Shown: piece by piece, positions 1 to 6,249 of the stretch
Position numbering within the stretch: the stretch's first letter is position 1
Layout: every line of letters starts with the position of its first letter
Assembly (NCBI GenBank): GCA_039934475.1
Contig: JBDTMC010000427.1
Location: forward strand, 1-6,867
Source: JBDTMC01 sp039934475
Lineage (GTDB): Bacteria > Acidobacteriota > Terriglobia > Bryobacterales > Bryobacteraceae
Direction of reading: 5' to 3'
Length of the DNA stretch: 6,867 nucleotides
Program-made: the position numbers and the translations under genes
The notes under the pieces: model-generated
The model's database searches: none
The model's input: only the letters and a program-made list of their open reading frames with translations
Told to the model about the DNA's origin: nothing

Positions 1-470
1 ATAAATTCCGTTCCATGCGGACGGGCACAGACCCGAAGATTCACGAAGAGTTTGTGACGCAGTTCATAGCGGGCGGTGGCGGGACTTGTTCGGCCGATCC
101 TCTGGCAAAGCCTGTCTATAAACTGGTGAAGGATCCGCGGCTTACATCGATAGGTTCGTTCTTACGCCGGACGAGCCTTGACGAACTTCCCCAGTTCTTC
201 AACGTGCTAATCGGCAACATGTCGCTTGTCGGTCCCCGCCCTCCGATTCCCTATGAAGTTGACCGGTACGACATCTGGCACAAGCGCCGGCTGTTGCCGG
301 TGAAACCTGGAATAACGGGGTTGTGGCAGGTGACAGGCAGGAGCAGGGTGGGATTTGACGAGATGGTCCGTCTTGACCTGAAGTACGCAAGGTCCTGGTC
401 CTTATGGCTAGATATCAAGATTCTGCTCCAGACGCCACGCGCCGTCATCGGCGGCAAAGGCGCTTTCTGA
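1..470 (+). CDS. Polyprenyl-phosphate sugar-1-phosphate transferase, C-terminal catalytic part (5' truncated)
   Basis: This is the catalytic end of a bacterial sugar transferase (PF02397; the WbaP/WcaJ/ExoY/PglC superfamily). Such enzymes move a sugar-1-phosphate from a nucleotide sugar to undecaprenyl phosphate at the inner membrane and so start a polysaccharide repeat unit. The frame is open to the window edge (first whole codon at base 3) and begins with KFRSM, a conserved family motif that lies well inside the protein, so the real start is upstream; the ATG at 15 is internal. About 155 residues are visible. They include FLRRTSLDELPQFFNVL with the catalytic Asp-Glu pair at bases 180-185, then NMSLVGPRPP, PGITGLWQVTGRS and DLKYARSWSLWLDIKIL. 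The protein ends RAVIGGKGAF, as is usual for this family. N-terminal membrane segments lie outside the window, so WbaP-like (long) and PglC-like (short) forms cannot be told apart. The sugar substrate cannot be read from the sequence. Confidence 0.95.
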   Translation, partial: KFRSMRTGTDPKIHEEFVTQFIAGGGGTCSADPLAKPVYKLVKDPRLTSIGSFLRRTSLDELPQFFNVLIGNMSLVGPRPPIPYEVDRYDIWHKRRLLPVKPGITGLWQVTGRSRVGFDEMVRLDLKYARSWSLWLDIKILLQTPRAVIGGKGAF

Positions 471-473
471 GCT

Positions 474-503
474 ATGAGCACTAATCGGGAGGTCCTTTTA
501 TGA
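474..503 (+). other. Possible 9-codon coupling mini-ORF between the sugar transferase and the dehydrogenase
   Basis: The gap between the first two genes contains ATG at 474, three bases after the sugar transferase stop. It reads MSTNREVLL and stops at TGA 501-503, which overlaps the ATG of the next gene in an ATGA arrangement. The Shine-Dalgarno site of the downstream gene lies inside it. It could let ribosomes finishing the first gene re-initiate and be handed to the second. It has no strong ribosome binding site of its own (a weak AAGG at 457-460), and chance is a real alternative. Confidence 0.25.
487..493 (+). promoter_or_regulatory. Ribosome binding site of the sugar dehydrogenase gene
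   Basis: GGGAGGT lies six bases before the ATG at 500. It is a near-ideal Shine-Dalgarno sequence with good spacing and fixes the start of the dehydrogenase gene. Confidence 0.8.
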
Positions 504-1501
504 TTCGAGTTGGCGTTATCGGATACGGGTACTGGGGACCTAACGTTGTCCGAAATCTTCACAACCTAGATACGGTGGAAGTCGTGGCAATCTGTGACAG
601 AAGCGACACGAGCATCCAACGAGCCAAGAGAGCCTATCCCCAGGTTCGAGTAACCACGGATGCTTCTGATCTGCTGCAGGCCACTGACATTGACGCGATC
701 GCGGTAGTCACGCCGGTATGGACTCACTTCGACCTCGCCAAGAAGGCGCTGCAAAACGGCAAACATCTCTTTCTGGAAAAGCCATTTACGTCGACCTCGA
801 CGCAGGCGGAAACACTGATTGAATTGGCCGAGAGAAACAACCTGACGGTGATGGTGGATCACACTTTTCTATTCACTGGCGCCGTTCGGAAGATCCGCCA
901 ACTGGTTGAAGACAATACCCTCGGCAAGCTCTACTACTACGACTCCACACGCGTTAATCTGGGTCTGTTTCAGCATGACGTCAATGTGATCTGGGATCTT
1001 GCTCCCCACGACCTCGCGATTGTCGACTATTTGATCGGTCAAGAAGCCGAAGCAGTCGTCGCCACTGGGGCCGGGCACCTGAATGGCATGGCGGATGTCG
1101 CTTACATGACCGTTTACTTCCCGGACAATGTGATCGCCCATATCAATGTCAATTGGCTATCTCCCGTCAAAATCAGAACCACTTTGATCGGCGGCGAGAA
1201 GAAGATGCTGGTGTGGAACGACCTGGAGGCGGACGAGAAGATCAAAGTGTACGACCGTGGCGTGAAGATCGCCGGCCGCGAAGGCGTCTACGAGGCACTG
1301 GTAAGCTACCGCTCGGGTGATATGTGGTCCCCGAAGATCGAGGCCACAGAAGCGTTGCGCGAAGAGATGACGTATTTCGTCAACTGCATTGAGAGGAATG
1401 AACGTCCATTCAATGATGGGCGGGCCGGGCTGCGAGTGGTAAAGATGCTGGAAGCAGCCGAGGAGTCTCTTAAGCGCAAAGGCGAGGCGGTCTACGCATG
1501 A
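500..1501 (+). CDS. Gfo/Idh/MocA-family NAD-dependent sugar dehydrogenase (WlbA/WbpB-like, probable nucleotide-sugar 3-dehydrogenase)
   Basis: This 333-residue protein has the two-domain Gfo/Idh/MocA architecture. The N-terminal Rossmann fold carries GYGYWG (residues 8-13) for NAD(P) binding. The conserved EKP follows at 93-95, with Lys94 the expected active-site lysine. The C-terminal domain has WDLAPHD (165-171), whose His170 is the likely second catalytic residue. Length fits the family (about 315-350 residues). The acetyltransferase and DegT aminotransferase directly downstream point to the WlbA/WbpB role: oxidation of the C3 hydroxyl of UDP-GlcNAc or UDP-GlcNAc uronic acid to a 3-keto sugar for transamination. 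The start is set by a strong ribosome binding site at 487-493, and the stop overlaps the next gene by four bases (ATGA). The family is broad, so the reaction rests mainly on context. Without a visible UDP-GlcNAc 6-dehydrogenase, a GnnA-like enzyme acting on UDP-GlcNAc itself is equally possible. Confidence 0.9.
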   Translation: MIRVGVIGYGYWGPNVVRNLHNLDTVEVVAICDRSDTSIQRAKRAYPQVRVTTDASDLLQATDIDAIAVVTPVWTHFDLAKKALQNGKHLFLEKPFTSTSTQAETLIELAERNNLTVMVDHTFLFTGAVRKIRQLVEDNTLGKLYYYDSTRVNLGLFQHDVNVIWDLAPHDLAIVDYLIGQEAEAVVATGAGHLNGMADVAYMTVYFPDNVIAHINVNWLSPVKIRTTLIGGEKKMLVWNDLEADEKIKVYDRGVKIAGREGVYEALVSYRSGDMWSPKIEATEALREEMTYFVNCIERNERPFNDGRAGLRVVKMLEAAEESLKRKGEAVYA

Positions 1502-2001
1502 GCGATCATCGATGTATCTCCGGCGATGTAAAAGTTGGAGAGAACGTCAAGATCGCACAATTCGTTAATCTGTACGGCTGCTCTATTGGGAACGACACCA
1601 AGATCGGTGCATTTGTCGAGGTCCAGAAGAACGCCACGATCGGCAACCGCTGTAAGATCTCCAGTCATTCGTTCATTTGCGAAGGAGTGACCATTGAAGA
1701 TAACGTCTTTATCGGTCACGGGGTAATGTTCATTAACGACACTTACCCAAGAGCGACGACGGACGGTGGGCAAATACAGACGGAGTCGGACTGGGCAGTT
1801 GAAAACACTCTGGTAGAGCGAGGGGCATCGATCGGATCTGGAGCAACCATTCTGGCGAGAGTCACCGTAGGTCAAAATGCGATCGTCGGCGCCGGCAGCG
1901 TCGTCACCAGGAGCGTAGCTCCAAACACGATCGTGGCCGGGAATCCGGCGAGGGTACTGCGCACTATTACAGCGAATCAGGCGGGAGGAGCCAGTGACTA
2001 A
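1498..2001 (+). CDS. Left-handed beta-helix N-acetyltransferase (WlbB/WbpD-like)
   Basis: This 167-residue protein consists largely of hexapeptide repeats of the I-G-x-x-x-x type (for example IGNDTKIGAF, ATIGNRCKI, VTIEDNVFIG, ASIGSGATIL, VTVGQNAIVG). These fold as a left-handed beta-helix that works as a trimer using acetyl-CoA. FINDTYPR (residues 78-85) is the loop typical of WbpD/WlbB-type sugar 3-N-acetyltransferases. VAGNPAR (146-152) is the usual end of the helix domain. The expected role is acetylation of the 3-amino group made by the aminotransferase encoded next, giving a 2,3-diacetamido sugar nucleotide in the cytoplasm. Its ATG overlaps the previous stop (ATGA), with GGCGAGGCGG upstream, so translation is probably coupled. 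It overlaps the next gene by eight bases. Acetyl as the acyl group is inferred from the family; formyl or longer acyl donors cannot be excluded. Confidence 0.9.
   Translation: MSDHRCISGDVKVGENVKIAQFVNLYGCSIGNDTKIGAFVEVQKNATIGNRCKISSHSFICEGVTIEDNVFIGHGVMFINDTYPRATTDGGQIQTESDWAVENTLVERGASIGSGATILARVTVGQNAIVGAGSVVTRSVAPNTIVAGNPARVLRTITANQAGGASD
1983..1990 (+). promoter_or_regulatory. Ribosome binding site supporting the GTG start of the aminotransferase
   Basis: GGGAGGAG sits just before GTG 1994, inside the end of the acetyltransferase gene. The spacing is short (three to five bases depending on alignment). No ATG in the same frame follows nearby, and the conserved protein begins soon after, so this site decides the GTG start. 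Confidence 0.7.
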
Positions 2002-3247
2002 GCAGAGCGATCATATCCCATTCCTAGATCTAGTCGGGTTACATTCTGAGCTGAAGGACGAGCTCACGGAAGTCTTTCGGCTGACTTTGGACACGGCCGG
2101 GTTCATCGGCGGTCCAATGGTGCAGTCCTTTGAAGAACATTTCGCAACGTATTGCGATGCCCGGCACGCGGTGGGCGTAGGCAGCGGAACCGACGCTCTA
2201 CGATTCGCCCTACTAGCTGTCGGCGTCCGGCCGGGCGACATCGTGATCACGGTGCCTAACACCTTCATCGCGACTACTGAGGCCATCTCGCAGGCCGGCG
2301 CTCGTCCACTGTTCGTCGATATCGATGAACGCACGTACAACTTGGACGTTGACCGTTTGCGGGAGTTTATCGCGACTTGTTGTGAATTTGATCCGATCGG
2401 TGGAAACCTGTTCGAGCGCGGGACGCGGGACATAGTCAGGGCGATCATTCCCGTGCACCTCTACGGCCAGATGGCAGACATGGACCCGCTCCTCGAAATC
2501 GCGGGGAAGTACAATCTCACGGTGATCGAGGACGCCTCACAGGCTCATGGGGCGGAATACTACTCACACAAAGAGAAGCGTTGGAGGAAAGCCGGCTCGA
2601 TGGGCAGGGCCGCGGCATTCAGCTTCTATCCCGGCAAGAACTTAGGCGCCTGCGGCGAGGCTGGCGCCGTGACGACGAACGACCCCGAGTTAGCGAAGGC
2701 TGTCCGAATGCTTCGCGACCATGGTCAAGCGAAAAAGTACTACCACGATATCGAAGGCTACAATGGCCGCCTTGACGCCTTACAGGCCGGCATATTGAAG
2801 GTCAAACTTGCCCATTTGCCGAAATGGACAGAGCAGCGTCAAACCGCGGCTGCGACTTACAACCGCCTTCTTGCGCCGCTCGCGGACGACCTCACGCTGC
2901 CTTATGAGCCAGAGTGGTCCCGCGCCGTGTACCACATTTTTGCCGTTCGGACAAAGAACCGCCCCTTGTTGCAAGGCCACCTGGACGCGCACGGAATCGG
3001 TACGGGAATTCACTATCCCATTCCGTTGCATCTGCAGACTGCGTATCGCCATTTGGGTTATCAACCGGGTGCCTTTCCGGTCGCCGAGGCGGCAGCCTGC
3101 GAAGTACTGTCGTTGCCCATGTTCCCCGGCTTGAGCCTTGAGGCACAGACGCGGGTAGCTAGTAGCATCGCTGACATCCTGGACACAAACGGTCGCACGA
3201 ACGAAGGTTCAGCCGTTGAGGCGCAGCTGACAGCGCCTGGCATATAG
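1994..3247 (+). CDS. DegT/DnrJ/EryC1/StrS-family PLP-dependent sugar aminotransferase (WlbC/WbpE-like)
   Basis: This 417-residue protein is a nucleotide-sugar aminotransferase of fold type I. GSGTDAL (63-69) is the phosphate-binding region, and VIEDASQAHG (177-186) holds Asp180, which pairs with the pyridine nitrogen. FSFYPGKNLGA (209-219) holds the PLP-forming Lys215. GYNGRLDALQAGIL (255-268) and HYPIPLHLQTAY (340-351) are further family motifs. It should transfer an amino group, usually from glutamate, to the 3-keto sugar made by the upstream dehydrogenase. It starts with GTG and overlaps the acetyltransferase gene by eight bases. It is longer than WbpE-like enzymes (about 360-390 residues). 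The extra length comes from a polar insertion at roughly 128-146, before the conserved IIPVHLYGQ, from a few residues around 190-200, and from a C-terminal tail after about 395. The aminotransferase call is firm; the C3 position is inferred from neighbours. Confidence 0.95.
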   Translation: MTKQSDHIPFLDLVGLHSELKDELTEVFRLTLDTAGFIGGPMVQSFEEHFATYCDARHAVGVGSGTDALRFALLAVGVRPGDIVITVPNTFIATTEAISQAGARPLFVDIDERTYNLDVDRLREFIATCCEFDPIGGNLFERGTRDIVRAIIPVHLYGQMADMDPLLEIAGKYNLTVIEDASQAHGAEYYSHKEKRWRKAGSMGRAAAFSFYPGKNLGACGEAGAVTTNDPELAKAVRMLRDHGQAKKYYHDIEGYNGRLDALQAGILKVKLAHLPKWTEQRQTAAATYNRLLAPLADDLTLPYEPEWSRAVYHIFAVRTKNRPLLQGHLDAHGIGTGIHYPIPLHLQTAYRHLGYQPGAFPVAEAAACEVLSLPMFPGLSLEAQTRVASSIADILDTNGRTNEGSAVEAQLTAPGI

Positions 3248-3252
3248 GCGTC

Positions 3253-4461
3253 ATGGGGCGTACAGACCGAGCCAACTCGAATGCTGGTCCGGGAGTTTGC
3301 ATTATCGTCGAGAACAACACTGTGCCGCCCGATCGCCGCGTTTGGCGAGAGGCCCGTGCTTTGACCGCGTCGGGATATCGAGTATGCGTGATTTGCCCGA
3401 AAGGGCGCGGATTTGAGCGTTCCCACGAAACCATTGACGGCATTGAAATCTATCGACACAGCCTTTGGACCGGCAGCGGCTTTGCCGGCTATTTCGTCGA
3501 GTATACGTGGGCTCTGCTCATGGAGTTCATCCTTGCCGTGCGGCTCTGCTTCCGCTATCGCTTCCGGATCCTGCATGCGTGCAATCCCCCCGACAATATC
3601 TTTCTCATCGCCTTGGCGCTGAGGTTATTTGGGGTTCGCTTCGTGTTCGATCAGCATGATCCTTTCCCGGAATTCTTTGAGGCAAGATTCGGTCGTGGCG
3701 GCATTGTTCGACGGTTCGTGGAACTGGCCGAAAAGTGGACGTTTCGCGCGGCTCACGCAACGATTGTTACTAACGAATCGTGCCGCGACCTGGCCGTCGG
3801 GCGCGGCGGCGTCTCGCCGAATCGATGCTTCGTCGTGAGGAACTGCCCTAGCTTGAAGGACTTTCCCCCGCGCCCGGCCCAACCTGAGTTGAAGCGCGGC
3901 TTCCGGCACATGGTAGTTTACGTGGGCATTATGGGATCCCAGGACGGCATCAATCTGTTGGTGGACTCTGTCCGACATATCGTCCAGGACAAGGGACGAA
4001 GAGATACCCTGTTCGTGCTGATTGGTCCTGGTCCTGAAGCCATTGCACAAGAATCGCGAGCCAACGCGCTGGGCCTGCAACCTTGGATCCACTTCACTGG
4101 GCCGCTTTATGGCGATGATCTGCGCGCCTATATGGCCACGGCGGACGTTGGTGTCTCCCCGGATCCAATCAACGTCTTCAACGACAAGATCACGATGATC
4201 AAAATTTTCGAGTACATGGCATGCGGCCTTCCCGTTGTGCTCTACGATTTGCAGGAAGGACGAAAGGCGGCCGGTGGCGCCGCCCTGTACGCGAAGGACA
4301 ACAGCCCTATCGATCTCGCCGAACAGATCGATCAGTTATTGGAATCCGAGCCATTGCGACGCCGTCTGGGAGAGATCGGCAAAGAACGAATCTTGTCGGG
4401 GCTGAATTGGGAGTCCGAAACCAAGAGTCTCCTCGCCGCCTACGATGTCGCAAGCGCCTGA
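3253..4461 (+). CDS. Family GT4 glycosyltransferase (GT-B fold)
   Basis: This 402-residue protein has the two Rossmann-like domains of GT-B enzymes. The N-terminal domain has VPPDRRVWREARALTASGY (24-42), the usual acceptor-side pattern, and hydrophobic stretches at about 76-100 and 114-131 that suggest contact with the inner membrane. The C-terminal donor domain opens with VVYVGIMGSQDGINLL (221-236) and contains LFVLIGPGP (253-261) and KIFEYMACGLPVV (317-329). It probably adds a sugar from a nucleotide donor to the lipid-linked repeat unit with retention of configuration; donor and acceptor cannot be read. Glu320 is the second Glu of the GT4 EX7E motif, but eight residues before it is Lys312, so the first Glu is missing, as in some bacterial members of this family. 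The gene begins five bases after the aminotransferase stop, with no clear ribosome binding site, so it may depend on coupling. Confidence 0.92.
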   Translation: MGRTDRANSNAGPGVCIIVENNTVPPDRRVWREARALTASGYRVCVICPKGRGFERSHETIDGIEIYRHSLWTGSGFAGYFVEYTWALLMEFILAVRLCFRYRFRILHACNPPDNIFLIALALRLFGVRFVFDQHDPFPEFFEARFGRGGIVRRFVELAEKWTFRAAHATIVTNESCRDLAVGRGGVSPNRCFVVRNCPSLKDFPPRPAQPELKRGFRHMVVYVGIMGSQDGINLLVDSVRHIVQDKGRRDTLFVLIGPGPEAIAQESRANALGLQPWIHFTGPLYGDDLRAYMATADVGVSPDPINVFNDKITMIKIFEYMACGLPVVLYDLQEGRKAAGGAALYAKDNSPIDLAEQIDQLLESEPLRRRLGEIGKERILSGLNWESETKSLLAAYDVASA

Positions 4462-4505
4462 CGGTTCGGAATTCTCACACCAGCCGCTTGGAGTGATCCG
4501 CAATT

Positions 4506-5261
4506 ATGCAGCAGACTTCAAAATCTAATTTCGCCACCTCGGTCCGTCGACGTTTGAGGCCTTTTCGCAAACTCATCGACACAAGGCTGTGCCGCTACAG
4601 GATCGGCAACCTTCCACGCAACCAAAGCCTGAAAGAGGTTGTTGATTTTGGGCTTCGGGAGCGCGCGATCGGCGCGCAGCAGATACGCACCGAAATCATG
4701 GAGTTGGCGTCCCTCGTCGCAGCGGCGCGACCGGAGACGATTGTCGAGATCGGCACCTCACGCGGCGGCACTCTCTTCATGCTTTGTCGTCTAGCGCCCG
4801 CCTCCGCCACCATCGTGTCCGTCGACATGCCGGGCGCTGGATTTGGCGAAGCTTACACCAACGATCACGTCCAGCTGTTCAAGCTATTTCCCCGAGCGGG
4901 GCAAACACTTCATATCCTTTCCGCCGATTCGCACAGTGTGGAGACCGTGGCGAAAGTCAGAGAGGCGCTGGGCGGGCGTCCGATCGATCTATTGTTCATT
5001 GATGGAGACCACAGCTACGAAGGTGTTCGGAAAGACTTCGAAATGTACGCTCCTTTGGTTCGGCCGGAGGGACTGATTGCATTTCACGATATCGCCGACA
5101 GCACCAAGTTCCCGGATTGCGTGGTGAAGCGATATTGGGACGACATCAAATCCGATTATCGGCATCGGGAGATCATCGAAGACTCGAAGCAAGGATGGGC
5201 CGGAATCGGCGTCCTCTGGAAAGACAGCTCCGAGAGCAAGACAGTGGCATCAAAGGCCTGA
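4506..5261 (+). CDS. Class I SAM-dependent methyltransferase (Methyltransf_24 type)
   Basis: This 251-residue protein has a basic N-terminal part (RRRLRPFRKLIDTRLCRYR, about 14-32) followed by a class I methyltransferase fold. Motif I is VEIGTSRGGT (80-89), for S-adenosylmethionine. The acidic residue after strand 2 is Asp107 in IVSVD. LLFIDGDHSYEGVRKDF (162-178) and RPEGLIAFHDI (186-196) are hallmarks of the Methyltransf_24 (PF13578) group and resemble CmcI-like proteins. Within a polysaccharide locus the likely job is O-methylation of a sugar, either capping a chain or altering one residue, but nothing in the sequence names the acceptor. It follows the GT4 gene by 44 bases. GGAG at 4490-4493 is the best ribosome binding site, with a rather long 12-base spacing. 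The basic N-terminus may help membrane or acceptor binding (inference). The fold call is solid; the substrate is unknown. Confidence 0.88.
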   Translation: MQQTSKSNFATSVRRRLRPFRKLIDTRLCRYRIGNLPRNQSLKEVVDFGLRERAIGAQQIRTEIMELASLVAAARPETIVEIGTSRGGTLFMLCRLAPASATIVSVDMPGAGFGEAYTNDHVQLFKLFPRAGQTLHILSADSHSVETVAKVREALGGRPIDLLFIDGDHSYEGVRKDFEMYAPLVRPEGLIAFHDIADSTKFPDCVVKRYWDDIKSDYRHREIIEDSKQGWAGIGVLWKDSSESKTVASKA

Positions 5262-5293
5262 TTAGATAAGTTGGATTCGCCAGTACCACAAAT

Positions 5294-6226
5294 ATGCGAC
5301 CGGAACATGCGACGGAAAGCAGCACTTTAGTGACAAGCGTCAAGTACCTTGTCATCACTCCTGCTCGTGACGAGGCCCAGCACCTTGAAGAAACCATACG
5401 GTGCATGGTGCGGCAGAGCATCCGGCCGGTGAAGTGGGTGCTGGTCAATGACGGCTCTTCTGACGGAACGGCCGCCATTATCGATTCATGGGCTTCGAGG
5501 GAACCCTGGATTATCGCGGTTCACCTCCCAGACCGGCGAGGTCAGTCCAACGCTCCGAACCGCGGCCAGCGAGCGCTAAAGGCGAAAGAGATTGAAGCTT
5601 TTTACGAAGGGTTCGGATTTGTTGCGTCGGAGGCTTGGGACTTTATCGTGAAGCTGGACGCAGACTTGGGCTTTGAGCCCGATTATTTCGAGCGATGTTT
5701 TGCCAAATTTAGAGACGAAGCAGGACTAGGCGTGGGGGGTGGCGTTATTTGCCATCTCGATGGGGAGCAATTGCAGGTGGAACGGACTCCGCGGTTCCAC
5801 GTCCGAGGCGCGACAAAGATCTATAAACGCGCTTGTTGGGAAGCAATCGGCGGCGTGATCAACGGAGCGGGCTGGGACACCGTCGACGAAGTCAAGGCAA
5901 ACATGCTGGGGTGGGCTACCCGCAGTTTTGAGGACTTGCGGGTTATCCACTACCGCCACACCGGTGCAGCAAACGGCGTTTGGAATAACGCAGTCAAGAA
6001 CGGTGCGTGGAACTATTCCGTCGGATACCATCCTCTGTTCATGGTGGTGAAGTGCGCAAAGAACATCTTCGATAGGCCTTTCGGCATCCGCGGCATTGGG
6101 CTCTTCTGGGGCTTCGTCGGCGGGTACTTACGACGGTTGCCGCAGCTGGACGATGTGCGGGTCATAAGGTACCTTCGTCAGCAACAGATCCGCAAGTTGT
6201 CGTTCCGGGAAGGGATTTGGCACTGA
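5294..6226 (+). CDS. Family GT2 glycosyltransferase (GT-A fold)
   Basis: This 310-residue protein is an inverting GT-A glycosyltransferase. YLVITPARDEAQHLEETI (18-35) opens the fold. VNDGSSDGT (51-59) binds the nucleotide. LDADLGFEPDYF (121-132) holds the DxD metal site (Asp122, Asp124). GVGGGVICHLDGE (146-158), RGATKIYKR (171-179) and GWDTVDEVKANMLGW (193-207) form the acceptor and catalytic region. The C-terminal part has HYRHTG (219-224), GYHPLFMVVKC (244-254) and LRRLPQLDDVRVIRYLRQQQIRKL (279-302), the typical end of a bacterial GT2 subgroup. A weakly hydrophobic segment at about 265-280 may touch the membrane. It should add one sugar to the lipid-linked repeat unit; donor and linkage are not readable. 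The ATG at 5294 lies 32 bases after the methyltransferase stop with no good ribosome binding site. An in-frame GTG at 5330 would still keep the whole conserved domain, so the start is less certain than the gene. Confidence 0.92.
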   Translation: MRPEHATESSTLVTSVKYLVITPARDEAQHLEETIRCMVRQSIRPVKWVLVNDGSSDGTAAIIDSWASREPWIIAVHLPDRRGQSNAPNRGQRALKAKEIEAFYEGFGFVASEAWDFIVKLDADLGFEPDYFERCFAKFRDEAGLGVGGGVICHLDGEQLQVERTPRFHVRGATKIYKRACWEAIGGVINGAGWDTVDEVKANMLGWATRSFEDLRVIHYRHTGAANGVWNNAVKNGAWNYSVGYHPLFMVVKCAKNIFDRPFGIRGIGLFWGFVGGYLRRLPQLDDVRVIRYLRQQQIRKLSFREGIWH

Positions 6227-6249
6227 TACCGGACCCATCGGTGGCGCAG

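Noticed and set aside
15..17. ATG at 15 as the start of the sugar transferase
   Set aside because: The frame is open before it and encodes KFRS, so this Met belongs to the internal KFRSM motif; the gene is truncated by the window edge.
251..562. Minus-strand ORF opposite the end of the sugar transferase and the start of the dehydrogenase
   Set aside because: Crosses two real genes and their intergenic ribosome binding site in antisense; translation has no domain signature.
2011..2448. Minus-strand ORF of 145 codons opposite the aminotransferase
   Set aside because: Ser/Arg/Thr-rich translation without motifs, fully antisense to the PLP enzyme; judged a shadow frame.
3061..3576. Minus-strand ORF of 171 codons across the aminotransferase-GT4 junction
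   Set aside because: It lies opposite two genes with full conserved motifs, shows no recognisable domain (low-complexity Ala/Ser/Arg-rich translation) and is typical of antisense shadow frames in GC-rich DNA.
3625..4092. Minus-strand ORF of 155 codons opposite the GT4 gene
   Set aside because: No conserved motif; antisense to a well-supported glycosyltransferase.
4462..4505. Terminator or promoter in the largest intergenic gap
   Set aside because: No GC-rich hairpin followed by a T run and no credible -35/-10 pair could be read in these 44 bases.
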